IMG/VR virus record: IMGVR_UViG_3300049729_000211
Span: 62,001-126,000 of that record
Direction: 5' to 3' (one strand)
From: a virus
DNA length: 64,000 nt
This document shows positions 43,535-51,343 of this stretch, in pieces. Below the pieces are notes generated by a model. That model was not told the DNA's origin, searched no databases, and saw nothing but the letters and a program-made list of their open reading frames with translations. Each line of letters opens with the position of its first letter. Positions within the stretch are counted from its first letter, which is position 1. The translations under genes and the position numbers were made by a program.

Positions 43535-45408
43535 TTGGACACTCCAATCGGTGCGTTGGGTAGCAGTCCTCGATTGATCATCGGCCACAAGCCGATCATT
43601 CGACCTTCATCTCTAAGGACGTGCTCCATGGATCGGGTAACTCTGACTCTTGGAGGATCTACCAACTCTCCAAGATACTCATGAATGAGGTTTTCTTTCC
43701 TGAATTGCCATAGAACATTCCAGTCTATTCCGCTGGTGATATCCTGCTGATCTTGCATCTGCTGAATCTCGTCCGCCATTCGATCAAGGTAGTATGGCAG
43801 ATAGCGACCTTTGGTGGTCCGGAAGTATCCCTTGTATGCACACAGACACGACTCCATGAACCAGTGATCCATGCCCAGCAGAGGGTACTCAACTTGGATC
43901 TCCTTGATCAGAATTTCGAGCTCTTTCTCGAGCCAAGCCCACTGCTCCTTGTTGAGTTTTTCGAAGGCCCAATCGGCTTTGCCCAGGACGATGCAGAGGC
44001 CAGCGCGTGGCGAGTCAGCTTCTTTAAGGAAGACTGTGTCAGCCTGGAGAGGCATTCCCATACAGCGAGCAAGGCACTCAGTGTAGATGTACACACTGTA
44101 ACGACCGAAGCGCATGAATTGGTTCAGGGCCTTGGTCACGTTGTGGAAGTTCTCAATCTTGTTGGTGGAGGTGAGGTGCTTGGCGAAGAATTCCTCCTGG
44201 GCAGTCGAGGTCTGTTTGCCCATCTGCTTGACATAGTCCTCGAACATCTCCACGAAGTGACCCTTGAGATACTTCCGGTCCGTGTTGTACCTCAGCTTCT
44301 TCCAGTTCTCAGTATGCCAACGACGGAGCCGCCCGATGTCGATCTTCTCGAACTCAGGAAATTCCTGCATCACATAGAAGACAGAGCCGGGGTGATAGAA
44401 CACTCCATACAAGTAACAAATCCAGTACTCCTGACTCTTTGACATCTCCCACCGGCGGAAGACGTAGTTCAGCAGAGCATAGTTTGGATCTATCTCCCAG
44501 GAGGCCACGGAGGATACACAGTACCTTTTGAATGAGTCACGAAGAGCCTTGCGATGGTCTCCTCCGGTCCAAATTGGGAGGTCAAGAATCACATGCTTGC
44601 TGTCAAAAGGGACCGAATGCTTGCTCATCATGACGTTCGCAATGGGAGGTCTCTCAAATCTCTTCTCAGGAGCATAGTACGTTTTGTATCTCTGAGAACT
44701 GACGGACTTTCCTGTACCAGAGAAGGTGTATATGGTGTAAGGTTCACACTCCTGAACTGTACACTTGTGTCCCTCGAACTCGAAGGCTCTCATGATGATG
44801 TCCTGAGTGGAAGCGAATCCTTGCATGGACAATTCAGGACAGTCAAACATCCACAAAGGTCTCAAGTGGTCCCGCATCAGATAGATGGACCCCAGATAGT
44901 CTAGGAATCCACAAGCAAAGATAGGAGGAGCCACTTCATAAACTTTTCGAAAAGCCTCAGCAATGGTGCCTTTCAATGCATGACGTAAGAATATCTCGGA
45001 GTCATTGGCGGTCTCGGTGTCGATCTTGTAATCGGCTTCGAACTCTTCCTTGGTCGCCATAGACACCAGACCGTTATGGACGATCGCCAGCTGCGGAGTG
45101 CTGAGAGGCTGAGTGTTATTGTTGTCATGCCAGTCTCCACTGGTGGAGTACCGGCAATGTCCAATCATGGTCTTCGGAATCTTGCAAGACAGATCCGTCC
45201 AGCCAGCCGTTTCCAGCAGGGCCTCAGCACAAATTGGCGCCTTGAAGGTCTTGACCTCTCCCTGTTGCCAGGTTGGACCTTCCACCCAAGACACCCCAGA
45301 CGCGTGCTTCCCACGAACCTGAGCCTCAATCATCAGCCGCTCAAATACCTTGAAGGCATCGTGTGCTCGGTCAGTATTGTACAGCTTGTACCCAACGATT
45401 CCGCACAT
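43531..45408 (-). CDS. Class II glutamine amidotransferase fused to an unknown all-helical domain
   Basis: 625 residues. MCGIVGYKL with Cys2 as nucleophile, RGKHASGVSW, GHCRYST, VHNG and NDSEIFL give a complete class II (GATase_6) N-terminal domain of about 250 residues. The C-terminal 370 residues are Trp/Tyr/Phe-rich and helical, with FGRYSVYIYTECLARCMGMPL and a GLCIVLGK segment. They resemble by eye the alpha-glutamyl/putrescinyl-thymine pyrophosphorylase-type domains used in phage base hypermodification; I hold that loosely. Followed by a GNAT gene. Confidence 0.8.
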   Translation of the reverse strand: MCGIVGYKLYNTDRAHDAFKVFERLMIEAQVRGKHASGVSWVEGPTWQQGEVKTFKAPICAEALLETAGWTDLSCKIPKTMIGHCRYSTSGDWHDNNNTQPLSTPQLAIVHNGLVSMATKEEFEADYKIDTETANDSEIFLRHALKGTIAEAFRKVYEVAPPIFACGFLDYLGSIYLMRDHLRPLWMFDCPELSMQGFASTQDIIMRAFEFEGHKCTVQECEPYTIYTFSGTGKSVSSQRYKTYYAPEKRFERPPIANVMMSKHSVPFDSKHVILDLPIWTGGDHRKALRDSFKRYCVSSVASWEIDPNYALLNYVFRRWEMSKSQEYWICYLYGVFYHPGSVFYVMQEFPEFEKIDIGRLRRWHTENWKKLRYNTDRKYLKGHFVEMFEDYVKQMGKQTSTAQEEFFAKHLTSTNKIENFHNVTKALNQFMRFGRYSVYIYTECLARCMGMPLQADTVFLKEADSPRAGLCIVLGKADWAFEKLNKEQWAWLEKELEILIKEIQVEYPLLGMDHWFMESCLCAYKGYFRTTKGRYLPYYLDRMADEIQQMQDQQDITSGIDWNVLWQFRKENLIHEYLGELVDPPRVRVTRSMEHVLRDEGRMIGLWPMINRGLLPNAPIGVSK

Positions 45409-45432
45409 AGATTCCTAATCGTCCCCAGTTAG

Positions 45433-45456
45433 TCAATACTGGAAAATCGAGGATTA
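45433..45456 (-). promoter_or_regulatory. 24-nt element shared with 55147-55170
   Basis: Both copies contain TCAATACTGG (plus-strand reading), two bases, AAT, three bases and AGGA-x-TA, and both lie immediately upstream of a minus-strand gene start. Candidate promoter. Confidence 0.4.
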
Positions 45457-45457
45457 T

Positions 45458-45655
45458 CTAGATTTGGGTCATCTTCTCTTGAAGAACAGCGAGCCCATCC
45501 AGCACCATTGCCACAAGCAGCGTTTGGCGATGGACGTTCAATCTCAGAGCATGCTCTTCGATCAGATTCGCTTGCGACTCAGGAATTCGCAACGTGAACG
45601 CCTTGAATGGTTCTTTCTTTCCCAGGTTATTCACCAGATTTTCAACGTAGCTCAT
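45458..45655 (-). CDS. Small ribbon-helix-helix-like regulator
   Basis: Start at 45655 (MSYVENLVNNLGKK), overlapping the Nudix stop as ATGA. 65 residues. KAFTLRIPESQANLIEEHALRLNVHRQTLLVAMV fits a beta-strand followed by two helices, as in Arc/MetJ/CopG proteins that bind DNA as dimers. It lies just before the amidotransferase and could regulate it. Confidence 0.65.
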   Translation of the reverse strand: MSYVENLVNNLGKKEPFKAFTLRIPESQANLIEEHALRLNVHRQTLLVAMVLDGLAVLQEKMTQI

Positions 45656-46107
45656 AACCACCCCATGTGTCGAAACTTCTCGATGCACGGATACCAGATC
45701 TTGTCCTGCAGCTTCGGCAAATCTGTTACTGGGACCCACTGCCAGTCGCTACTCTTGGTTGGCTCTGTGTTGACCGGCTCGCCGCCGATCCATTCTCCGA
45801 CGAAGTAGATCGTGATGTAATGCTTGCCCTGTTCCCGACTGATGTCCTCGGTGAATCCGACGAGATGGACTTTTCCCAAAGTTAGACCCGTCTCTTCTTC
45901 GGTCTCACGACGAGCCGCTTCAGATGCCAACTCGTACTTCTCTACATGACCGCCTGGTAAACTGAGGAATCCATATCCGTATTCCTTCCTGCGAATTCCC
46001 AACAGGATGTACTCCAGCCCAATCCCTTCCGGGTCTCCACCAGGAAGGTACTTGTGGACGATCATGCCGGTGCCAACACCGGGCCTCTCAATAGAGTCTG
46101 AACTCAC
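45652..46107 (-). CDS. Nudix hydrolase
   Basis: 151 residues, GTG start overlapping the upstream stop. Nudix box GGHVEKYELASEAARRETEEETG is complete (GX5EX7REUXEEXGU), preceded by GFLSLPGG. Probably hydrolyses a nucleoside triphosphate or dinucleotide derivative. Flanked by small genes in a tightly overlapping operon. Confidence 0.92.
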   Translation of the reverse strand: MSSDSIERPGVGTGMIVHKYLPGGDPEGIGLEYILLGIRRKEYGYGFLSLPGGHVEKYELASEAARRETEEETGLTLGKVHLVGFTEDISREQGKHYITIYFVGEWIGGEPVNTEPTKSSDWQWVPVTDLPKLQDKIWYPCIEKFRHMGWL

Positions 46108-46700
46108 TGTTTGCCTCTGGCTTTCTCTACAGTTTCCCGATCGATGGCCGGGTATTCAAAGACGATAGGCATCTTCCGCTTGGCGACTTCAACCTTGACC
46201 CAGAGCGGATGACCTTGGAAGATCACTTGGCCGGTGCGATAGGCAATGGCGAGCACTTGTTCTTGACGAGGACCGTTGCTCTCGTATGGAACGATTATGA
46301 CACCATGATCAATGGCGATTTGTTCGTCAGTGATGTGGTAGGTGTGCTTGACCGCCAGCGGACCTTTGCTGGGCTTGAAGAGATTGCCAAATGCTGCCAG
46401 AGCCCAGGCGACCTGAAATCTCTGGTAGACTGTTCGCTTCTCAGGAAAGTTGATGAAGTCGACATATCCGAACCCAGGACGCAAGGTTTGTTCGTCGAGC
46501 CATGACTTCGCAGCAAGGAATTCCTCGATGGTCACATCACCATCAATCTTGGGTGTCGGATCCTCAGAAGTGGCACTCAAACCCAGTAGCCTTGAGGCTG
46601 TGTCCTTGAGGGCTTGAAAATTGAACCACCGGCGATATGCTTTCTCGCTGTAGTCCTCATCCGGCTTCTTCAACTGTGCTGCTGTGGCTCTCTTGAACAT
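46104..46700 (-). CDS. Hypothetical protein
   Basis: 198 residues, not recognised. FGYVDFINFPEKRTVYQRFQVAWALAAFGNLF near residue 95 looks folded. No metal or nucleotide motif. Overlaps genes on both sides (TGATG upstream, GTGA downstream), so part of the Nudix operon. Confidence 0.65.
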   Translation of the reverse strand: MFKRATAAQLKKPDEDYSEKAYRRWFNFQALKDTASRLLGLSATSEDPTPKIDGDVTIEEFLAAKSWLDEQTLRPGFGYVDFINFPEKRTVYQRFQVAWALAAFGNLFKPSKGPLAVKHTYHITDEQIAIDHGVIIVPYESNGPRQEQVLAIAYRTGQVIFQGHPLWVKVEVAKRKMPIVFEYPAIDRETVEKARGKQ

Positions 46701-46972
46701 CAGTGTGCCACTCGTAGGACAGTGAGCGGTGTGTCGATAACGGAGTCATTGTCCCAGCCCAAAGAGGCCAGCAGTTCCAGCAGAGTTGTTTTGTGCTTGT
46801 TCGTGTTGTAACGAGTGACGATCATGGGCAGTCCCTCGTTGCCGATGTTGGGCTCGTTGCCCACGTGAAGCTCGGAGTGGACCTTGATGAACTCCTTCGC
46901 CTCCTCACGAGTGCCAGCGAAGTCGACCTTGAGTGTGCCCTGAGTGTGGATCTTACGTCTTAGTGACATCAT
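46700..46972 (-). CDS. Small hypothetical protein
   Basis: 90 residues. Begins MMSLRRKIHTQGTLKVDFAGTREEAKEFIKVHSEL; ends LTVLRVAH. Second Met is an equally good start. Alpha/beta, no known family. ATGA overlap with the preceding gene. Confidence 0.6.
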   Translation of the reverse strand: MMSLRRKIHTQGTLKVDFAGTREEAKEFIKVHSELHVGNEPNIGNEGLPMIVTRYNTNKHKTTLLELLASLGWDNDSVIDTPLTVLRVAH

Positions 46973-47226
46973 GCCATCCTTTCACTTCTTCCGTCTGGTG
47001 ATGCTACCCAACGAATCCCAGTGGCTTGTTCGATTGCCTCTTTCGCCCAGGGGAGCAACTCTTGTTTCTCAATCAGACCAAAATCGAACTCGGTGATCTG
47101 CGTTCCATCTTCTGTATATCCTGCTGATTTCTCAGCACGACCAGCCTTGCGCTGATAACGGACATGGATGGGACCAAAGACTTCAAGCATTATATCCCAG
47201 CCGCCATATTGTCTGCCGTTACTCAT
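46969..47226 (-). CDS. Small hypothetical protein
   Basis: 85 residues (MSNGRQYGGWDIMLEVFGPIHVRYQRKAGRAEK...). Not recognised. Same operon as the Nudix gene. Confidence 0.6.
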   Translation of the reverse strand: MSNGRQYGGWDIMLEVFGPIHVRYQRKAGRAEKSAGYTEDGTQITEFDFGLIEKQELLPWAKEAIEQATGIRWVASPDGRSERMA

Positions 47227-47234
47227 GTGAATCC

Positions 47235-47459
47235 TCAGTAGCGAGAAGACGGCCTTGTTGACTTCCCACAGATAAGACAGTTGTCACAGTCACGTCCAGA
47301 TGAAGCATCTTCGCCCCAAGGGAAGGTATGATCACAGGCCGCCACCAGAGGGTTCAGGGTCTTATCTCTGAATTCCTTGAGAGCAATCTCCTGCTGATCC
47401 CTGAATGCCTGGACATCCTTCGTGGCCTGACGAATCACAGCGATCTGCTCACTGGTCAT
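47235..47459 (-). CDS. Small protein with a C-terminal zinc knuckle
   Basis: 74 residues. N-terminal helix, then CDHTFPWGEDAS-x4-DCDNCLICGK, a Cys/His cluster typical of small phage zinc-binding proteins. Overlaps the upstream gene by eleven bases. Confidence 0.6.
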   Translation of the reverse strand: MTSEQIAVIRQATKDVQAFRDQQEIALKEFRDKTLNPLVAACDHTFPWGEDASSGRDCDNCLICGKSTRPSSRY

Positions 47460-47640
47460 GTTCCCATCCTAGGCTCTTGCTGATCTCTGGTGAGAAGCCA
47501 CCCAATTCTCTGAGCCGGGTGGCGAAATAGGTTCCTGCTTCGTCTTGGAGCAGTGGATTTCCTACTGGAGCAAAACGCCACAACCGACACAGTTCGTATC
47601 GAGTCATGGCGTCGATTTCAGCTTTTTGTTCAGGAGTCAT
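47449..47640 (-). CDS. Small conserved phage protein
   Basis: Start at 47640, TAATG overlap with the upstream gene. 63 residues. MTPEQKAEIDAMTRYELCRLWRFAPVGNPLLQ is a phrase found in many phage small proteins of unknown role. Confidence 0.7.
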   Translation of the reverse strand: MTPEQKAEIDAMTRYELCRLWRFAPVGNPLLQDEAGTYFATRLRELGGFSPEISKSLGWEHDQ

Positions 47641-48200
47641 TACAGTTCGAATTCTCCAAGAGCGGTGTCCGCCGCGTCGCGCTGTTCCTGCAACCAGGCT
47701 TCTTTGTTCTCCACCCACTCTTCGTGCTTCTCTTCGTCATCGAGGGAAGGCTCGCTCTCTTCGTCCTCAAAGGATGTGCCGTCAACTTCATCGGCAGCGG
47801 TGTTCAGGGAATCGAGGAAGGTGTCGAGCGCATCGACCTTCTCCTGCATGTCAGAAGAATCGCGAAGGCCATCCGGCAGAGCTTCGAGGGCCTCTTCGTA
47901 CTCACCCTTCACTTCTTCGCAGGTAGTGGCGCAGTCACGCAGAGCCTGAGCGATATCGCTGATATCTTCGGCAGCCGTAACATTGGCCGACGCATCCTCA
48001 ATGGCAGAGTAGACGCCACTGAGTTTGGATGTGGTCAACTGAGACTGGGTGGGATGGCCGTGCTTCGAATGCTGGCGGCGAGAAGCAGACTTGTAGGGCG
48101 TCCACTCGAAATACTGGTCACCGGCGACGATCAGGTCGGGACACTTCTCGCAGGGATATTCCCTGCCGGCTTTGCTCTTTTTGTGCTCTGTAACTCGCAT
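47640..48200 (-). CDS. Conserved phage protein with zinc motif and acidic tail
   Basis: 186 residues. N-terminal REYPCEKCPDLIVAGDQYFEW (a C-x2-C with an aromatic turn), SRRQHSKHGHP, then a long helical, acidic region (EKVDALDTFLDSLNTAADEVDG). A frequent but uncharacterised phage protein. First gene of its operon, with the bipartite element 8 bases upstream. Confidence 0.7.
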   Translation of the reverse strand: MRVTEHKKSKAGREYPCEKCPDLIVAGDQYFEWTPYKSASRRQHSKHGHPTQSQLTTSKLSGVYSAIEDASANVTAAEDISDIAQALRDCATTCEEVKGEYEEALEALPDGLRDSSDMQEKVDALDTFLDSLNTAADEVDGTSFEDEESEPSLDDEEKHEEWVENKEAWLQEQRDAADTALGEFEL

Positions 48201-48207
48201 ACTTCAC

Positions 48208-48235
48208 TCTACCAGTAGAATCGTAAATTCGGGTA
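48208..48235 (-). promoter_or_regulatory. TACCCGA-N16-GTAGA element
   Basis: Minus strand TACCCGA (48235-48229), 16 bases, GTAGA (48212-48208), then GTGAAGT and ATG at 48200. Confidence 0.6.
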
Positions 48236-48248
48236 ATGCCAAGAAACT

Positions 48249-48267
48249 GACTATCCGTCCCTATAGT
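48249..48267 (+). promoter_or_regulatory. GACTTCC-like element before an HNH gene
   Basis: GACTATCCGTCCCTATAGT, two bases, then ATG at 48270. A slightly longer relative of the element at 466 and 33545. No ribosome-binding site. Confidence 0.35.
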
Positions 48268-48269
48268 AG

Positions 48270-49040
48270 ATGACTACAAATCTATACGCAGAGAAACTGG
48301 AGCAAAACGCCATCAGCAACAAGTACACTCGATGGTATCTACGTCTTTGCCTCAGAGCAGGTAATCGAAGTGATCTTCAAGGATACATTGAAGAACATCA
48401 TGTCCTTCCTAGATGTCTCGGAGGAAATTCTGAAAAGACTAATCTTGTGATTTTAACCGCAAGAGAACATTTCATTGCTCATCTTCTCCTCACTAAAATG
48501 TTCAGAGGGCAACGGTTGTACAAGATGCTGGCCGCTGCTTTCTTCATGGCAAACCGTACTCGGATGTATCGAGGAAGCCGCACTTATCAAACTCTACGAG
48601 AAAACTATGCCCAGGAAGTGAGTAACCATTTCAAGGGAGTTCCAATTTGTTCAGACGTGCTGGCCGCAAGGATCGGAAAGTCTCACGACCATCATGTTCT
48701 TCCACATCCTGTTCACCAATGTATACTCGTTGGAGAAACAATAGCTGAATTTGGGCACGATCCTCGTATTCTTAAATCTATGAGTAACCGCAAAGTGAAA
48801 GTCAGGTATCCCTGCTGTGGAACTATTTTAGACCGGCCATTCTATGCAGCCAATAAAGGATTGAACTACTGTAAATCCTGTTTTATACAGAAGAATCTGG
48901 AGGCAATGAATACCTTTCAAGGGCGCAAAGAAGCTGCTGAAAGGATGCGTGATAAGTGGACAAAAGCATCCTTCCGGGAGCATACCTCTCGAGCAGTATC
49001 CAATGCGAACAAGACTAGGAGAACTCCACCAAGTACCTGA
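48270..49040 (+). CDS. HNH homing endonuclease
   Basis: 256 residues. IEEHHVLPRCLGG, TNLVILTAREHFIAHLLLTKM and MLAAAFFMANR define the HNH domain; a zinc ribbon (CCGTIL...YCKSC) lies in the C-terminal half. Paralogue of the protein at 50604-51338 (same N-SNKYTRWYLRLC start, same AREHF/MLAAAF blocks). It lies on the strand opposite to its neighbours and its 3' end overlaps the 3' end of the PARP gene by 26 bases. Confidence 0.88.
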   Translation: MTTNLYAEKLEQNAISNKYTRWYLRLCLRAGNRSDLQGYIEEHHVLPRCLGGNSEKTNLVILTAREHFIAHLLLTKMFRGQRLYKMLAAAFFMANRTRMYRGSRTYQTLRENYAQEVSNHFKGVPICSDVLAARIGKSHDHHVLPHPVHQCILVGETIAEFGHDPRILKSMSNRKVKVRYPCCGTILDRPFYAANKGLNYCKSCFIQKNLEAMNTFQGRKEAAERMRDKWTKASFREHTSRAVSNANKTRRTPPST

Positions 49041-50481
49041 TGTTGGCTTGGCTTACTCTGTAGACTATGGCCTCATGATTCATGATTCCACTTCTTCCTG
49101 GTACTGCATTGCAAGAATCATACCCAGACTGCTTTCCGTTGCCTGGTCCAGAAGGAACGTACTCTCTCCCCATGGCCACATCCACTAAGAACATATAGCA
49201 GTTTTTGTCTTTGTTTCCACCGTCCCAGTAACCATATGAATAGTTCAAACTTTTCGTGCTATTTTCACTGAAATACAATCCATTTCCGAACATCGCGCCG
49301 GTGGTGGAGATGGTGCTCAGTGCATTGGGCATGACCAAGCCACGCTTGAGGATCGACAGCACGTTGAACATACGAGTTCCGTGCCACAATTCCTTGATGT
49401 TGCCGACCTTGTGACCGTCGGTGTCGAAAGCCTTGATCATGTGAGGGATGGTAACCTCATAGACCCGAACTGGCTTCAACACGGAGGACTGATGACCACG
49501 AGTGCCGGTCGTGAGATACTTGTGCTTGATGCGCTCGATGAGTTTGTTGTCCGAAACCAAAGTGAGTTTGCATTCAAAGGTCGAAGGAGCAGCCACGACT
49601 TTCTTGTCAGTGACCTTGTTGGCCGCGTTCACGGCATCCGTGATGCGCTGTTCGGCGATTTCGATCGAGGTTTCGATCTGGTCGAGCAAAGAGGTCTGCT
49701 TCGCGAGATCGATGAAATCTTTGTGCCATCCCCGCAGACGAGGAGTAGCTTGGGGAACCAAGCGGAGGTATCTGCTGAGCAGACCAGGTTCACCGGGCTT
49801 GCCACAGTAGATAGGATTTTCGGTGTCGTTCTTGCGAACGAACGGCTCCATCTGAGAGAGGATTGTACGGGCACCTTGAACTGCTTCGAGAGTCACAACG
49901 CCCATCGCGGTGCGAACGATGCCCGTTGCCAGGTCTATGTCCATGCCGCCTTGTTCGATACCACCAGTCGCCTTGATGAGTTCGTGCCTGTTCGCTTCCG
50001 CAAGTTTCTTGACCAGTTCAGCCGTGACAGGACAGGCACCGGCGATTTCCTTGACAGCCACTCTCTTGACTTCTTCCTTGGCCATTGACGATCCGCCGTT
50101 GCCATTGGAAGGCCGATTGAAAGAGACTTTGCCCGACTCAGCTTCGCCGCCCACGATCGTGATTTCCGTGTAGCTTGGCTCAGGGAAAGGCTTGTGAGTC
50201 TTCTCGTAGACCTTGGAGAGGAAGTCCCTCTCGCTGGAAGAAACAGTCTTCTTCAGAAGTTTGAAACGGATCTCGTTATTGATGACTGTCATGTCGAGAG
50301 GGAAGGTGAGACCTGAGCGCACAAGAGGTTTGGTCTGCGTGGCCATTGGGCCACCCACTCTGCCCCACTCGTATTTGACAGTATTGTCGTCGTAGACGGT
50401 ATAGGTCCAGGCCTTATTGTGATTAGCGTCAGCATTTGCCTCAACTGCGATGAACTTCCGATGCTCGATTATACCAGCCAT
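49015..50481 (-). CDS. WGR-domain poly(ADP-ribose) polymerase-like ADP-ribosyltransferase
   Basis: Start at 50481 (MAGIIEHRKFIAVEANADANHNKAW), set by GTAGAGAAGTGC-ATG. 488 residues. The WGR motif is VKYEWGRVGGP (39-41). A helical PARP-regulatory-like middle follows. The catalytic domain has ELWHGTR (His367), MFGNGLYFSENSTKSLNYS (Tyr403) and NHEAIVY (Glu470), the H-Y-E triad of PARPs, ending SQANIRYLVEF as in PARP1. It should transfer ADP-ribose from NAD to protein or DNA. The target is unknown: host transcription, replication, repair or defence are options. Confidence 0.9.
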   Translation of the reverse strand: MAGIIEHRKFIAVEANADANHNKAWTYTVYDDNTVKYEWGRVGGPMATQTKPLVRSGLTFPLDMTVINNEIRFKLLKKTVSSSERDFLSKVYEKTHKPFPEPSYTEITIVGGEAESGKVSFNRPSNGNGGSSMAKEEVKRVAVKEIAGACPVTAELVKKLAEANRHELIKATGGIEQGGMDIDLATGIVRTAMGVVTLEAVQGARTILSQMEPFVRKNDTENPIYCGKPGEPGLLSRYLRLVPQATPRLRGWHKDFIDLAKQTSLLDQIETSIEIAEQRITDAVNAANKVTDKKVVAAPSTFECKLTLVSDNKLIERIKHKYLTTGTRGHQSSVLKPVRVYEVTIPHMIKAFDTDGHKVGNIKELWHGTRMFNVLSILKRGLVMPNALSTISTTGAMFGNGLYFSENSTKSLNYSYGYWDGGNKDKNCYMFLVDVAMGREYVPSGPGNGKQSGYDSCNAVPGRSGIMNHEAIVYRVSQANIRYLVEFS

Positions 50482-50488
50482 GCACTTC

Positions 50489-50516
50489 TCTACTGTCTTT
50501 GAGTGAAAATCGGGTA
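50489..50516 (-). promoter_or_regulatory. TACCCGA-N16-GTAGA element of the PARP gene
   Basis: Minus strand TACCCGA (50516-50510), 16 bases, GTAGA (50493-50489), then GAAGTGC and ATG at 50481. Confidence 0.6.
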
Positions 50517-50524
50517 ATCTATTT

Positions 50525-50542
50525 GACTTCCCAATCCATAGT
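50525..50542 (+). promoter_or_regulatory. GACTTCC element upstream of the second HNH gene
   Basis: GACTTCCCAATCCATAGT, 61 bases before the ATG at 50604. It faces away from the PARP gene. Confidence 0.35.
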
Positions 50543-50603
50543 GTACGTGCCAATCGCGACCCTGGCAGGTCCACTGGCCCTATGACTGAGAAGGAGTCAC
50601 AGC

Positions 50604-51338
50604 ATGATAAATGGAACAGAAAGTCCCATCTATTGCCAGAAATATCTCGATAAGATCTCTGAAATTTCCCTTGACAACAAGTACACCAAGTGGTATCTGA
50701 AATTGTGTCGGAAGGCTGCTCTCAGAGACCATCCGGCCAAAGTAGATATGCACCACATTCTTCCATTCTGTTTTGATCTAGGTGGAGAAAGTGATTCAGA
50801 CAACCTGGCTCACCTTTCTCTTCGAGAACACTTCGTCTGCCATCTGCTTCTCACCAGAATGATGACAGGCACTCGTCGATACCAGATGCTAGCGGCTGCT
50901 TTCCTGATGGCCAACCGGGTCAAATCCTCACGTGCATATGAGTATCTTCGCATTCAGAGAGATATAGAACAAGGGCCTCTTCACAGTATACGACTCAAGG
51001 AAACTCACAGGAATCACCCTGAAATCCAAGTGAGGCGGAAGGTTACTCTGGCTTCAAAACCCACACTGACTTGTCCCAGATGTCACAGGAATTTCCGGTA
51101 TCCAGACCATCTCCTGCCAGGTAAACACATATGCAGAATCAAGAACGAGAAGGCCGCTCGGACTCACCGAGAACTAGGATCGGGGAGTATGAACCGTCTC
51201 CGAGAAACGATGGCTGGGTACACTCAGGATCTGGAGTGCTGTCACTGCAAGAGGATTTTCAAACTTCCCTGGAGATGGCGCAAGCATGTGGGATGCGTGG
51301 GGAATTCTAGTTCGTCAAAAGATGGTACCAAATCCTAA
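50604..51338 (+). CDS. HNH homing endonuclease (paralogue)
   Basis: 244 residues. LDNKYTKWYLKLC, VDMHHILPFCFDLGG, DNLAHLSLREHFVCHLLLTRM and MLAAAFLMANR; then two C2H2-like zinc fingers (CPRC-x13-H-x3-C, CHC-x9-H). AAGGAG nine bases before ATG. Ends five bases from the convergent methyltransferase-like gene. With 48270-49040 it brackets the PARP gene. Confidence 0.88.
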   Translation: MINGTESPIYCQKYLDKISEISLDNKYTKWYLKLCRKAALRDHPAKVDMHHILPFCFDLGGESDSDNLAHLSLREHFVCHLLLTRMMTGTRRYQMLAAAFLMANRVKSSRAYEYLRIQRDIEQGPLHSIRLKETHRNHPEIQVRRKVTLASKPTLTCPRCHRNFRYPDHLLPGKHICRIKNEKAARTHRELGSGSMNRLRETMAGYTQDLECCHCKRIFKLPWRWRKHVGCVGNSSSSKDGTKS

Positions 51339-51343
51339 GTCAA

